Origin: Cavia porcellus
Taxonomy: Eukaryota; Chordata; Mammalia; Rodentia; Caviidae
DNA: 64,000 bases
NCBI RefSeq assembly: GCF_034190915.1
Contig: NW_026947493.1
Location: 43,456,501-43,520,500 of the forward strand
Direction of reading: 5' to 3'
Position 1 is the first letter of the stretch, and each line of letters starts with the position of its first letter. The notes below the pieces were generated by a model. It was not told where the DNA came from and made no database searches. It worked only from the letters and a program-made list of their open reading frames with translations. A program made the translations under genes and the position numbers. Positions 24,617-35,440 of the stretch are shown piece after piece.

Positions 24617-24765
24617 ATGGTATAATTTATAAAGACTTAAATAAGCTTTATATAACAAAAATGACATTACAATAAAATAGTATAAAGTTTACTGGTAAAG
24701 ATACAATTAATAAATATCAAAAGTTAATTATTGGGTACACTGATTTATAAATTTTACATTAATTA

Positions 24766-25012
<247 letters not shown>

Positions 25013-26214
25013 CTAAAAATTAAAGAAAAGACAGATTATTATATTAAATAGCAATTTAGGAAAGGCTGTTTTAACTTTAGTTTTCTGTTGTAATACTCTG
25101 GTTATCTATTTCACAGACATTTTTATGGGCATTTTGTTATTTTCTGTTTATAGACTTAAACTTTTTTAGTAAAAAGATTATTTAAATGCCAAAACTAATT
25201 AAACACATAATACTCATTCACCTTTATTTTTTAGTTTATTTGTTTGCTTGCTTACTTCCTGACTGGCCTGCTTGTCTGTGTCAGAGCCTGACTATTAGTT
25301 CACGCTGGTCTTGAACTCACCATGAACCCAGGCTGGCCTCAAACTTTCACTGATCTTCCTGCCTTAACCTCCCCAACTGATGGGATTACAGGCAAGTGCT
25401 ACCATATCCAGTGCCCTGTTTTTTTTTTTGTTTATAAAGTTCTTCTTTATTGGTATAGATTGTTGTTATGATGGATAGCTCCCTTTATTCATTCCTAATA
25501 CGTATTTTCTTCATTTTCCCTTGATCAGCCTTGCTAGTATTGAACAAATTTATCTGTTTTGCTAGCACATTCAAAGAAACCAATTTTTCTTGACTCTCTA
25601 TTATAATCTAAGTTTAAATTTCAATAATTTGTTTTTATCTTTTAAAAATTTTATTCTATTTTCAGACTTATTCTTCTTTTGCCAACTTCTAAAGTGGATG
25701 CTTGCCTTACCAATTTTCAGTCTTCTTTCTTTTTTTGCTAATGTTAGAATATCTTACCCTTAGCTGATTCCATAGTGATATTTTCATTATATACCTTAAA
25801 TTCTGTAACATCCATTTTTTAATTTAAAATAGAAACTTTAATGAGCTAAAATTTGTATATCAAACAATTAACAAACTTAAAATGTAAGATCCAGTAGATT
25901 TTAACACAGAGTTGTGTACAACCATGACCATAATCAAATGTAAATTATTTTTACTGTCTTGAAACAAAACACTCTACCTACTAGCTATCATCTACCAATC
26001 TTTCTCCCCTAAATCTAGGCAACTATTTAGGCACTATGTTCATAGATTTTGCTATTATGGGAATTGATTTTTCTTTTTAATTCAAAATAGAACATGCTCA
26101 TAGCAACAATAAAGAGCTTAATATAGCCAAAGAAATGGAAATCCTGCAAAATGATCTCTTATCCCGTACTGGAGTGAAACTAGAAACCTACAGCAGAAAA
26201 ACATACTTAGAATA
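25013..26214. other. 5' intron of PPP1R42: B1 remnant, otherwise unique
   Basis: A minus-oriented, B1-like SINE lies at about 25270-25416 (GTCTTGAACTCACC, CAGGCTGGCCTCAAAC, GGGATTACAGGCAAGTGC). The rest is AT-rich with no exon signature except the PPP1R42 acceptor at 25013-25014. Confidence 0.6.
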
Positions 26215-27000
26215 CAATGTCTTTTTTCCCCTATTAACTTTTTCATATAAGGAAAATCACGTGATATTTAAGCTTGTGTATCTGGCTTACTTCACTTAAC
26301 ATGGTGTCAAGGTACATCTGTCTTCTTACAAATGCTTTATCTTTCTTTACTGCAGAGTAGTATTCCATTATGTATAAATACCACATCTTAATTCATTCCC
26401 ATTGATGGGCATATAGGCTGTCTCCTAAGACTTAGCTACTATGAATTGTGATACTATAAACATATGTATATATATATATATATACATATATTTTTTTTTT
26501 TAGATTTTTGAGGCATCTCCATACTGATTTCCATAGTGGTTGTCTCATTTCCAAGTTTACATTTCCACCAACAATGAAAATGGGTTCCTTTCTCCCCACA
26601 ACCTTATAAGCATTTGTTACTGATTGATTTGCTGATAGTAGCCATGTTTCTGGGATGAGATGAAATCTTAATGTTTTTTAAATTTTCATTTCTCAGGATG
26701 GCCAGTGACACTGAGCATTTTTTCATATATTTATTAGCCAGTTGTATTTTTTCATCTGAGAAGCACTTATTCATTTCAGGTGACCATTTTTATTGGATCT
26801 TTAAATTTGGGGGGTCTGATTTATTTCGAGTTCTTTGTATAGTCTAGATTTAGTACTTTGTCTAAGGTATAGCTGGTAAAAAAATTTTTCCCATAGGTTG
26901 TCTCTTTACTTTGTTGGTGGTTTTCTTTGCTATGAGAAAGCTTTTTAATTTAATGTAATCCCATTTGTTGATTCTTAGTATTATTTCTTGCACAATCGGT
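26215..27000 (-). mobile_element. L1 ORF2 3'-end fragment (minus)
   Basis: Plus-strand text is the reverse complement of ORF2 C-terminal sequence (TGCAGAGTAGTATTCCATTA, TTGTTGATTCTTAG). A short AT repeat lies at about 26462-26490. Confidence 0.8.
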
Positions 27001-27009
27001 TTTGTTTTG

Positions 27010-27155
27010 CTTTGGTTTGTTTCAGACAGGGTCTCACTACATAGTTGAGACTAGCCTTGAACTCACAAGCCCAGGATGGCCTCCAACTCCTGGTAATTCT
27101 CCTGCCCCAGCCTCCCAAATGCTGGTACTACAGACATGTCCCATGTTGGCTGGCA
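27010..27155 (-). mobile_element. B1-like SINE
   Basis: TTTCAGACAGGGTCTCACTA, CAGGATGGCCTCCAACTCCT, CCAGCCTCCCAAATGCTGGT; inserted in the L1 fragment, whose sequence resumes afterwards (GTCTTTGACTACCCTATGTC). Confidence 0.85.
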
Positions 27156-27507
27156 CAATGGGATTTTATTCAGAAAGTCTTTGACTACCCTATGTCTTCA
27201 AGATATATCACTGATTTATGATATATTAGGCCTGTATTTTAAAATTTACAAGTTTTTCCAGAAATTTCAATTATCTTTTTACATGGATAACTGAGGTGAA
27301 AATACGTATTGTGAAGAGGTTGTTCACCCAGGACTTCCTCCTCGCAGCTGAGGGAGACTGCTGCACTGGTGTCTGTGCAGGAGCATCCTTGAGCTATAAA
27401 GAAGGTATCCTTGGGGGATGACCTCAGCCAAGGGGATAGAGGAGTCACAAATGATTTATTCACATATAATTTATTTTCTCCTCTCCATAGACTTTTAGTT
27501 CAGTTTA

Positions 27508-27590
27508 CTCTTTTTTTGTTTGTTTGTTTTTTAGTACCTCACTCTTGCCAGGCAGGTGCTTATGCCACTGAGCTTAACCCCCTCCCATGG
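27508..27590 (-). mobile_element. ID-like SINE, 3'-truncated
   Basis: Minus-strand GGAGGGGGTTAAGCTCAGTG and GCATAAGCACCTGCCTGGCA, then GAGTGAGGTACTAAAAAACA; part of the box B region is deleted. Confidence 0.75.
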
Positions 27591-28764
27591 ACTTTTGAGG
27601 ACACATTGTTTTCAGATGCTCCCTTAGAAAACATTCTGAGTTACACATGCTCTTATATTTGCTTTCTTGCTATCTCTGCCCAGTTCCTTTTCTCCTTCAC
27701 TCCTACTTCCGTGGAACTACAATGCAATAAAAGTGCTATCACAACTTTTTGCTTCAGGCTGTTAATGTGACTAAAACAAATGTTGGGTTATCTGAATCTT
27801 CATGACAGTGCTCTTGCAAAGGTGGAAATTTTACCTCTATCCTCTTAAAGGTCTTTTTTTTCCCCCTCTTGGCTGTGCCTCAGGAATTTATAGAGCACCA
27901 GGAGGAAAGCATATAGATTTATTTAATACAAATCTTATGTGGCATGAAAGATGAAGGAAATAAACTATTAGAAAAGGCACAGAATTGAGCACTTACTGAA
28001 TTACGAGTAAGAAATTGTGAAAATGTGACAAGTAAAGGGGTTTTGGGGTAGTATAGTTGATTAATGGAGAAATGTATGAAAAGGTTTGTGCAGATTTCCC
28101 TGGGCCCTTGTGTCCTTGATAAGAATCACTTTTTAATATAGGGAAAGAATCTTTCCAAGGGCTTGAAATATGGAAAGAGACAGAATTGAATCAAACTACA
28201 AGGCAAAATAACAGAGACTGCTAACTAAAAAAACAAAAACAACAAATGTGCGTTTTAGCAATCCAGAAGAGAACAGCACCATTCATCTTGCTAAAATAAT
28301 ATTAATTTAAACCTTTGTCTTGAATTTTCCTTTAGAGAAATTATAAGCGTTAGGAATTTAATAATTTAGTAGTGGGGATTTGGATTTATTTTAGACTATT
28401 ATAATAAAAAAAAGTCAATTCTTGCGAGCAACCTTGGTTTTCAAAAAGTGTTTTTCCGGCCTCCTACCCTTCCCAATATTGCTGTTTTCTTGGACTCTTT
28501 TCTAGGATATTTCTCCAGATCCCAGTGAGCCACTTTAGGGTTTCAATCCCCAGGGATCCCAAGGCCAGAAGCCATGAACAGTGCCTTTAGTTCCACCTTT
28601 AATTCTATGTATTGACACCCATCCTCTGTAGCTTCAGAGGCTCAAAATTGTCTTCATCCCTCAAGCTTTTATTTCCAAACCCTTCATACACAGGTACGCG
28701 CCCACCAATTCCACTCCCTCTGTGGCCATCCCTATGTCCATGCTCCTTCTCTAGAGGTGTTTCC
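27591..28764. other. No recognised gene or repeat
   Basis: Unique-looking sequence upstream of the CpG block. No open frame with domain character and no splice-flanked exon was found on either strand. Confidence 0.45.
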
Positions 28765-28919
28765 AAACTTTGCCTGACTCCAGACATTTGTTAAAAATAC
28801 AGTCTTCCGGTTTCTATTATTTCCTGGTCATTCTAGGTGTCTAGGGATGGGGCCCAGAGATCTGCATTTTAACAAGTGTCCCAAGAAAATCTTACTGGCC
28901 AGCAAGTTTGAGAAACATG
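28765..28919 (+). mobile_element. MER5A-like hAT (Charlie) fossil
   Basis: TCCAAACTTTGCCTGACTCC at the left, GGGGCCCAGAGATCTGCATT and TTTAACAAGTGTCCC in the middle, and AGTTTGAGAAACATGACT at the right follow MER5A order. Its right edge touches the CpG-rich block. Confidence 0.65.
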
Positions 28920-28929
28920 ACTCCAGGGT

Positions 28930-29110
28930 TTCCTCGCTCCTCAAGCTGCTTCTCACGTCACTGCAGGCTGGACGAGTCTGGTCTGTAACTCCGGTTTGGT
29001 GAGTTTCGCCCCGTGTGCCGCGTTGCCAGGCGACCAGACAAAGCTCCCGGTTGCCCGCAGCTTCTCGCAGAAAATCTCGCGGGGTCGCAGGCAGCCACCT
29101 TCCCGCGGGC
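28930..29110. promoter_or_regulatory. CpG-rich candidate promoter / first exon of PPP1R42
   Basis: About 17 CpG dinucleotides lie within roughly 180 bases, in a window otherwise almost devoid of CpG. The block holds a near-palindromic GTTGCC-AG-GCGACC (29022-29035), resembling the RFX X-box of ciliary and centrosomal genes, and TCACGTCA (28951-28958), a one-mismatch CRE. No TATA box is evident. It is 3.9 kb upstream of the PPP1R42 start-codon exon, which needs a non-coding first exon. That this is the PPP1R42 promoter is inference; a GTGAGT donor-like sequence on the plus strand near 29000 leaves open divergent or opposite transcription. Confidence 0.55.
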
Positions 29111-29840
29111 CTGGCGCTAATCCAATTCCTTATGAGGAGAGGCCAAGGCTGATGCGTTCTGTGAAGATGGGGTCATCTCATGACTTTAGAGATCAGCAGT
29201 AGATAGTTTTGTTTTTGTTTTTCAGACCTTCATTTTCCTTTTTTTTTGCCATCGGTTTTGATCATTTGAGTATCCGGTGACCACCTTGTTCCCAGTAATA
29301 GGCCAGAAAAATAATGATATGCCTCAAGGCATAGAACATATTCCAAACTTCCCTCCGACAAAACCCAGACTCAGGGTGACATTTAAGACCATTCATTATG
29401 ACCCCTGTCACCATTTGCCATTTGCCCCGTATATTTCAGGATTCTCCAGTAGGCCCTGATCTAAAAAACTTTCATTCCCCAGAATGCCCTTGGAAGCAGC
29501 AGCAGTAGCACACCTTTTCTTTCCACTTTCATTCTTATTTTCCTTTTAAGAGCACTCAGGTTGGAGTAAGTGCATCTGTTTTCCCTGAAGCCTTCCTACA
29601 TAGGTTTGTTATGCTCCATTTTGCCTCACTACCCCTCCCCCACCCAACATTGGAATGTATTGAACTACTAACAGTGGCACTTAACACTACTGTATGTTAG
29701 TTACATACAGTATCATCAATAAAATAAATTATTTGAGGATAAAGTTTTTTATTTATTTATCTTTTTTACTTTTCTATTCCCAGGAACTAGGGAAATACCT
29801 GTATATTAGAAGTCATTTTATAACTGTTTCTGAAATGAAT
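29111..29840. other. Upstream flank of the CpG block; nothing recognised
   Basis: Mixed-composition unique sequence. Two ORFs of about 60 codons carry no domain signature. Confidence 0.4.
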
Positions 29841-29847
29841 AACTTGA

Positions 29848-29996
29848 ATGGCATAATGGCGCATGCCTGAAGTCCCAGCACTCTGGAGGCGGAGGCAGGA
29901 GGATTGCTGTGAGTTTGAATCTAGCCTGAGCTACAAAGTGAGTTCAAGGCCAGCCTGAATTGCATAGTGAAACCTTGTTTCAAAAAGACCAAGTAA
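29848..29996 (+). mobile_element. B1-like SINE with internal duplication
   Basis: GGCATAATGGCGCATGCCTG, GTCCCAGCACTCTGGAGGCG; then GAGCTACAAAGTGAGTTCAA, AGGCCAGCCTGAATTGCATA, showing the doubled 'GAGTTCAAGGCCAGCCTGA' module. Confidence 0.9.
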
Positions 29997-29999
29997 ACA

Positions 30000-30964
30000 A
30001 ATAAATGAATGAATAAAATGAATAACATAACTGAAGGAAAAGAACAATAACATAAAGAACAAATATTTAGAAAGTGAGGAGTTATTGGAGATAGTATGAA
30101 GCAAGCAGTCGGAATGTAGAGGACTGTCAAGCTGGAAAATGGCAGTGTCAGCTGTGACCTTGGTGGATGGGCAAAGGTCAGAGAGGACTGTTAGAGATGC
30201 AAGGCAGTTTCGAGGCCAGAAGATGTTCTAACTGCCATCTTGTACATAAAGAAGCTCCTGGACCAGAAACAGTAATCCTCGTCACCATCAGGTGTCAGAG
30301 AGGGAATTTAACCTTGGGCTGGTGACTTCAAGTTCAGGGCCCCTTTCAGTATGACAGTAGCCTAAGAAGGGGAGGGCAATAAGGGCAAAGGAACCCTAAG
30401 TCAACTCAAGATACTGTTGATAAAATTTATTTATGAGGCACTCAGCCCAACTGGCTTGAAGACAAAGAAAGTAGAAAGGAATAAACAAGTTTTGGAGATA
30501 CTTTGAAGCATAATTTAATGAAGAGACATTGGTTAGGATAAAGGGAGGAAGAAGATAATTCTCCTGTTAGGATAAAATAATAATATTGGAGAAAGAGAAG
30601 AGGTGACATGAATTTGAGGTACGGATAAGTTTGGCTTTTACACTTTAAATGTGAAATAGCATGTTTTATTTTTTTCCTTTTTAGTTTCATGAAAAAAACC
30701 CCAAAATTTAATAACAAAACAAGAATAACAATAGTTACTACTGTGTACTGTCATCTTCAAAGTAGTTACTCTAGTGCAAGACATTGACAAAATAGATTCT
30801 GTCTTATAAAGAAATAGATATGAGCACAAAACTTTATAATGAACTAAGAGAAACTAGTAGCATAAACAAATTAGCATGTATGTTAAAATATTTTTGAAAC
30901 AATGGAAAAGGTAATTTGGGGAATCTGAACCTCACTCTACTTCCTATTTATCTTCCATTTTTTT
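30000..30964. other. No recognised gene or repeat
   Basis: Purine-rich unique-looking DNA. Its minus-strand ORFs (30442-30829) are short, low-complexity and unsupported. Confidence 0.4.
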
Positions 30965-31968
30965 TCTAATTTGATAAATATGCTTTGAGTTCCTCATATA
31001 AGAGCAACAATGTAATATTTATGTCTGACTTGTTTTACTGAATATTACATTCACAAGTTACATCCATTCCTCAAGTTTATCTTTTGTATAGCAGAGTAGT
31101 ACTCCATTGCATATAAATACCACATTTTTCTTATCTGTTCTTCTTTTGATGGACATATATACTGTTTCCAAGATCTAACTATTCTAAGTTGTGCTGCTAT
31201 AAACCAGGGTATGCATGTATCCTTGTAATACAATTTTAAGTCTGGGGAAGATACCTAGTTAAACTGAGTCAAAAGGAATTTCTATTTATAATTTTTAAAG
31301 AATCTACAAAATGATTTCCATAGTGATTGTGCTTATTCATATTTGCATCAACAACACAGATGAATTTTTTCCCCACATCCTCACTGGCATTCATTATTAT
31401 CAGATTTTTTTTATGATAACCATTTTTAGTGTGGTAAGTTGGTACTTCAGTGTAGTTTTAATAGCCAGTGATATTGAGCTCTTGTTCATGTTATTACTAG
31501 CTAATTGTACTTCTGTGAAGTATCCATTTTACTTGCCTATTTTTTATTGGATCTTTTATTTTGGGTAGTCTAATTTTTTTAAAGTTCTTTATATATTCTA
31601 AATATTAGTCCTATGTCTGAGGAATAGCTGGCAAATTTTTTCAACCTGTCTGTAGATAGTCTTTTATTCTGTTGGTTGTTTCTTTTGCTATGCAGAAGGT
31701 TTAATCAGACACAATCCCATTATTGACTTTTGTGCAATTGGAGTTCCAGTCAGAAAGTCCTTGCCTACAACTGTGTCTTCAAGAGTTGTACTTATTTTAT
31801 CTTCCAGCAGATTATTTCTGCTTTAACATTTAGATCTTTGAACTATTTTCATTTTAATTTAGCACATGGTGAGATATATGAGTCTAGCTTCAAGCTTCTG
31901 CATGTGGATAGCCAGTGCTCCCAGCACCATTTCTTAGAGAGGCTATCTTTCCTCCATGTATGTTTTTG
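30965..31968 (-). mobile_element. L1 ORF2 3'-end (minus), left part
   Basis: Reverse complement of ORF2 C-terminal sequence; the minus ORF MWYLYAMEYYSAIQKINLRN is the typical L1 ORF2 C-terminal motif. It breaks off at about 31968 and resumes at 32804. Confidence 0.85.
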
Positions 31969-32109
31969 ACGCTATAATTTGGGGTTTGCAAGGAAAAGAA
32001 TTATATACAGGACACATAACTGATAGTATTATTTTATAATGGTCACCCAAAAAGTCAAATAAAAAAGAAAGAGTTCAGGAAATCTGTCTACACACTGAGA
32101 CCCAAAGAA

Positions 32110-32234
32110 TCCAGCTAAGGACTTGGATCCCATGGCAACACCCTGCATGAGTCCAGCTGAAGATCTAAAGCTCATGACAGCCCTCCCACAAGTCCAACTG
32201 GAGGCCTGGAACTGATGACAATGCCTCATGCAAG
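32110..32234 (+). repeat. ~42-bp tandem repeat, three copies
   Basis: Units start TCCAGCTAAGGACTTGG, TCCAGCTGAAGATCTAA and TCCAACTGGAGGCCTGG and end CATGAG, CACAAG and ATGCAAG; lengths 42, 41 and 42. Confidence 0.85.
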
Positions 32235-32291
32235 TCTGTTTCACAGATCTACTCTGTGAAGGACCAAAGGTCAGTGGTGGAAGCTAGAAAG

Positions 32292-32350
32292 TCTGTGCCA
32301 GCGAGATGAAGGATCTGTGCCAGTAGGCTGAGGGATCTGTATTGGAGCCA
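32292..32350 (+). repeat. 22-bp tandem repeat, 2-3 copies
   Basis: TCTGTGCCAGCGAGATGAAG(GA) and TCTGTGCCAGTAGGCTGAGG(GA), followed by a partial TCTGTATTGGAGCCAGG. Confidence 0.8.
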
Positions 32351-32803
32351 GGATGCGACACTTAAAATAAGGACTAGGGCTTTCCTGAAAAGTGTCACAG
32401 CCATCCTCAGTGACAACGAGGTCCCAAGCTCTTCTGACAATGAGGACGGCTGAGTTATATCAAAAGCCAGCATGACAAGCTTCTCCTGGAGACTGAACAG
32501 CACACATCTTCCCCTTCGGAGCCAGGAAGTAGTAAAGATCAGAGCTCCCTCAAAGTGAACTGCAGCCATTCTCAGCGACAAATAGGTCCCGAGCTCCTCT
32601 GATATGAGAACAGCTAAGTTCATATGAGGAAAGAAGCTCAACAAGCTCCTCCAGAAGAACCAGTGGCAACAGGAGCTGCACTCTTTCCTCTCCAGTTCTC
32701 CTTTTTGTCTTGGCCACAGTCCTCAGATGGCCATCCACACAGCGCCAAGCTGCTTCAGTTCAGCTCGTGTTGCAAGCTGACCACCAGTTATCAATCCACC
32801 ATA

Positions 32804-33425
32804 ACACCTTTGTCAGAGATCAAATAACTGTATATACCTGGGGTTGTTTCTGCTTTTGTACAGTTCTACTCATGCTTGTGCCTGTTTTCACGCCAGTAGC
32901 ATGCTCATTTAATCACCATAGCATTATAGTATAACTCCAAGTCTGGGATTATGATGCCATCTGCTTTGCTTTTCTGATCTAGGATTGCCTTTGTTATTTT
33001 TGGTCTCTTCTTATTCCATGAACTTTAGGATTGTTTTGTCTAGATCTGTGCGAAATGTCATTTGTGTTTTGATTGGAATTTCATTAAACTTGTGTAACAA
33101 TTTTGGAGTTAAAGCCATTTTGATTGTATTAGATCTGCCTATTCAGGAACAGGTGACATCTTTCCATTTTCTGATGTCCTCCTTGATTTCCTTTTTTCAG
33201 AATGATGGAAGTTTCATTGTAGAGATCTTTCATTTCCTTGGTTAGGTTAATTGCTAAGTATTTAATATTTTTTGATGCTATTGTGAATGGTATTGTTTTC
33301 CTAATCCCTTTTCACTGAGTTCATTTTAAGTATATAGGAGTACTGTTGATTTCTGTGTATTTATTTTGTATCCTCCTACATTGTTGAATTTGGTTATTAA
33401 ATCTAGGACCTTTTGGTGATGACAT
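32804..33425 (-). mobile_element. L1 ORF2 (minus), right part
   Basis: Resumes the same L1 (ACCTTTGTCAGAGATCAAAT) and runs on toward ORF2 sequences such as GGAACAGGTGACATCTTTCC. 5'-truncated near 33425. Confidence 0.8.
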
Positions 33426-33429
33426 AGGT

Positions 33430-34055
33430 TTTAATAGTTTCCTGTATGTAGGGTGGTAAGGAGAAAGTTAAAAAAGAGAAATGTCTCTGTTTTGTCAGTT
33501 CACTCCTGATTCCTGGGGAACCTCTCTTCAATTTGAATCCTTTCCAAGTTACTTCTTTCAGATATTGGACACCAGGTCATAGAGACTTGAAGTTGCTGGC
33601 ACTCACTGCTCTGCATGTATGCACTCTCCAAGATGATTATAAATTGCATGTACTACAAACATGTACCAGTGAAAAAGAAGAAAGAGAAATAGTTTGGATG
33701 GAAGAGGGAAAAATATTAGGTAAAGACGACAGAGAAAGATTGACCAAGGCTGAGATTATTTTGAGAAGAACAAATAATAATTCAGCAGTTCAACGCTTAA
33801 TTCAGATTTAGACACTGGGGAAAGAGTTGGAGGTGGCACCTACATGATAGGATAAAAAACTGAGGAAGGATAAAAGATAATATGGTTAAAATACAAAGGC
33901 AAAAATAAGCCCTGCTTATCTGTTTTGAAGGTCATTGTTAACATCAACTTTAATAATGTAGCAGCCCCTCTGCTCTTTGTAACACTCAGTTTATCTGGTG
34001 CTAACATTACTTTGCTAGGAAAGTTGATAAACCGTCATTGAAAAACATTTGGGGA
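33430..34055. other. No recognised gene or repeat
   Basis: Anonymous sequence between two L1 fragments. A 92-codon plus-strand ORF (33533-33811) has no recognised domain and no splice or promoter support. Confidence 0.4.
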
Positions 34056-34345
34056 CAGATATTTTGAAGAGAATAAGAGACATTATGGTAGCAACTGTTG
34101 ATTTTCTTGTTGTCTGGTTCTGAAGGTCTGTAATACTTTCATTCTTTTGTTTTGATTGGTTTTATACCATTTTGTCTTGTTTGAATTCATTATTATGAAG
34201 ATGGACAACTATTTCAAAGAAAACAAGAGATATTATGGTAGCCACTATTGATTTCCTGTTGTCTTGTTTTTAAATCCTATTTTACTTGCGTTGTTTTGTT
34301 CTGATCTGCTTTGTTTTGTTTTGTTCTATTCTCTCTTTTTTAAAA
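34056..34345 (+). mobile_element. L1 3' UTR fragment, plus orientation (two repeat units)
   Basis: ATTTTGAAGAGAATAAGAGA-CATTATGGTAGCAACTG near 34062-34100 and CTATTTCAAAGAAAACAAGA-TATTATGGTAGCCACTA near 34210-34245 are two units of the 3' UTR array, about 148 bases apart. They lie tail to tail with the minus-strand L1 that follows. Confidence 0.7.
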
Positions 34346-34349
34346 AATT

Positions 34350-35440
34350 TTATTTAAGGAGAAAAAGAAAAAAACCAGAAAAGGATACAAGTAATACAGA
34401 ATTTCAAAAAAATAAACAGTAGGAAATCACTAGTTAATAGATTACATATTGTCGTCTTAGAAATAGTTGTCCAAGTTACAAAATGAAAGCATACAAAGTG
34501 GACATTCAAGCAGTGAGACTGCAAACAGTTCTGATCAATGATCCAACAAAAACTCGGTAATATGGTTATCTATCTTATACACTTAAATATACATGCAGTT
34601 ATATCCTTTAGAGCACTTTCTTTTCCTCTCTTTTTTACAATGACAATTACACCTTTTGGGTTTTATTACTCCTACAGTTCTTACTACTTTTTGTTTTTGA
34701 AGAGAATAAAACCAAATGTGACATAACAAAAAAGAGTCAGTCAAATAAAAAATCATGATCATAGTACATGATGTAAAAACAGAATACAAGGTGATCAACA
34801 ATGGTTACCATAATGCCTCTTGCTATCTTAAAAAGAATTGCCTATATCATCAGTTATAATAAAACTGAACAAAACAGTACAGAACAAAACCAATAAAACC
34901 GAAACATTGGAGTCATTACAGGACTTCAAAAGAAGATAATAGTCAAACCAGAATGGGCATCATAGTGAATCTGATTGTCTTCAAAGTAGTTGCCTATACC
35001 CTCAAACTTGATGCTATCAAGCAAAACAGAATAGAGTAAAATCAGTCAAAACAAGATGTTGAGAGAAATTCAAGGTTTCAAATCAAGTTAATAGGAAATC
35101 AAAGTGGGTTACTATAATATATCCTGCTATTTATTTATTTTTCCCTTAATTAAAAAGATAAAAATAAAAAAAATAATAAAAAAGAAGATTGAGATAAAAG
35201 AGGACATAACAACACAACAGCACAGGTCAGAACATAACAATTTAAGCAACATAGTGTTTCACCACAAGATATCCTGACATAACAGTAGTTACCATAGTGT
35301 CTCTTTCCTTGAAATCTTTGAGTATAACTTTGTATACTGTAGCATCAAACATATCAAGACAATGTAAAACCATTCAAGAGAATGACAGTATTACGGGATA
35401 TTTAGAACCAACTAACAGAAAAGGAACAATGGTTTCTCTA
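34350..35440 (-). mobile_element. L1 3' UTR, minus orientation
   Basis: Same 3' terminal module and ~140-bp units as in 15594-16870, inverted (CAAAAGAAGATAATAGTCAA; TAGTTACCATAGTGTCTC). Continuous with an ORF2 on its far side, which shows that the ORF2-less elements share the 3' UTR of an ORF2-bearing L1 family. Confidence 0.8.

Larger units (their letters stand above)
31969..32803. repeat. Unidentified ~835-bp insert made of nested tandem repeats
   Basis: Splits an otherwise continuous L1. Contents in order: about 140 bases including GGGTTTGCAAGGAAAAGAAT; three ~42-bp units (32110-32151, 32152-32192, 32193-32234) each starting TCCARCT; a 22-bp unit twice (32292-32313, 32314-32335) plus a partial third; two ~170-bp units (about 32347-32515 and 32519-32690) sharing AGCCAT.CTCAG.GACAA and GAGGTCC-type blocks; then about 110 bases of unique sequence. 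Not recognised as any SINE or LTR; possibly a rodent LTR or L1 5' UTR array. Confidence 0.65.

Noticed and set aside
28890..28898. Minus-strand GTAAGA donor near 28895 as the end of a PPP1R42 first exon
   Set aside because: It sits within a MER5A-like fossil and has no supporting reading frame; too weak to annotate.
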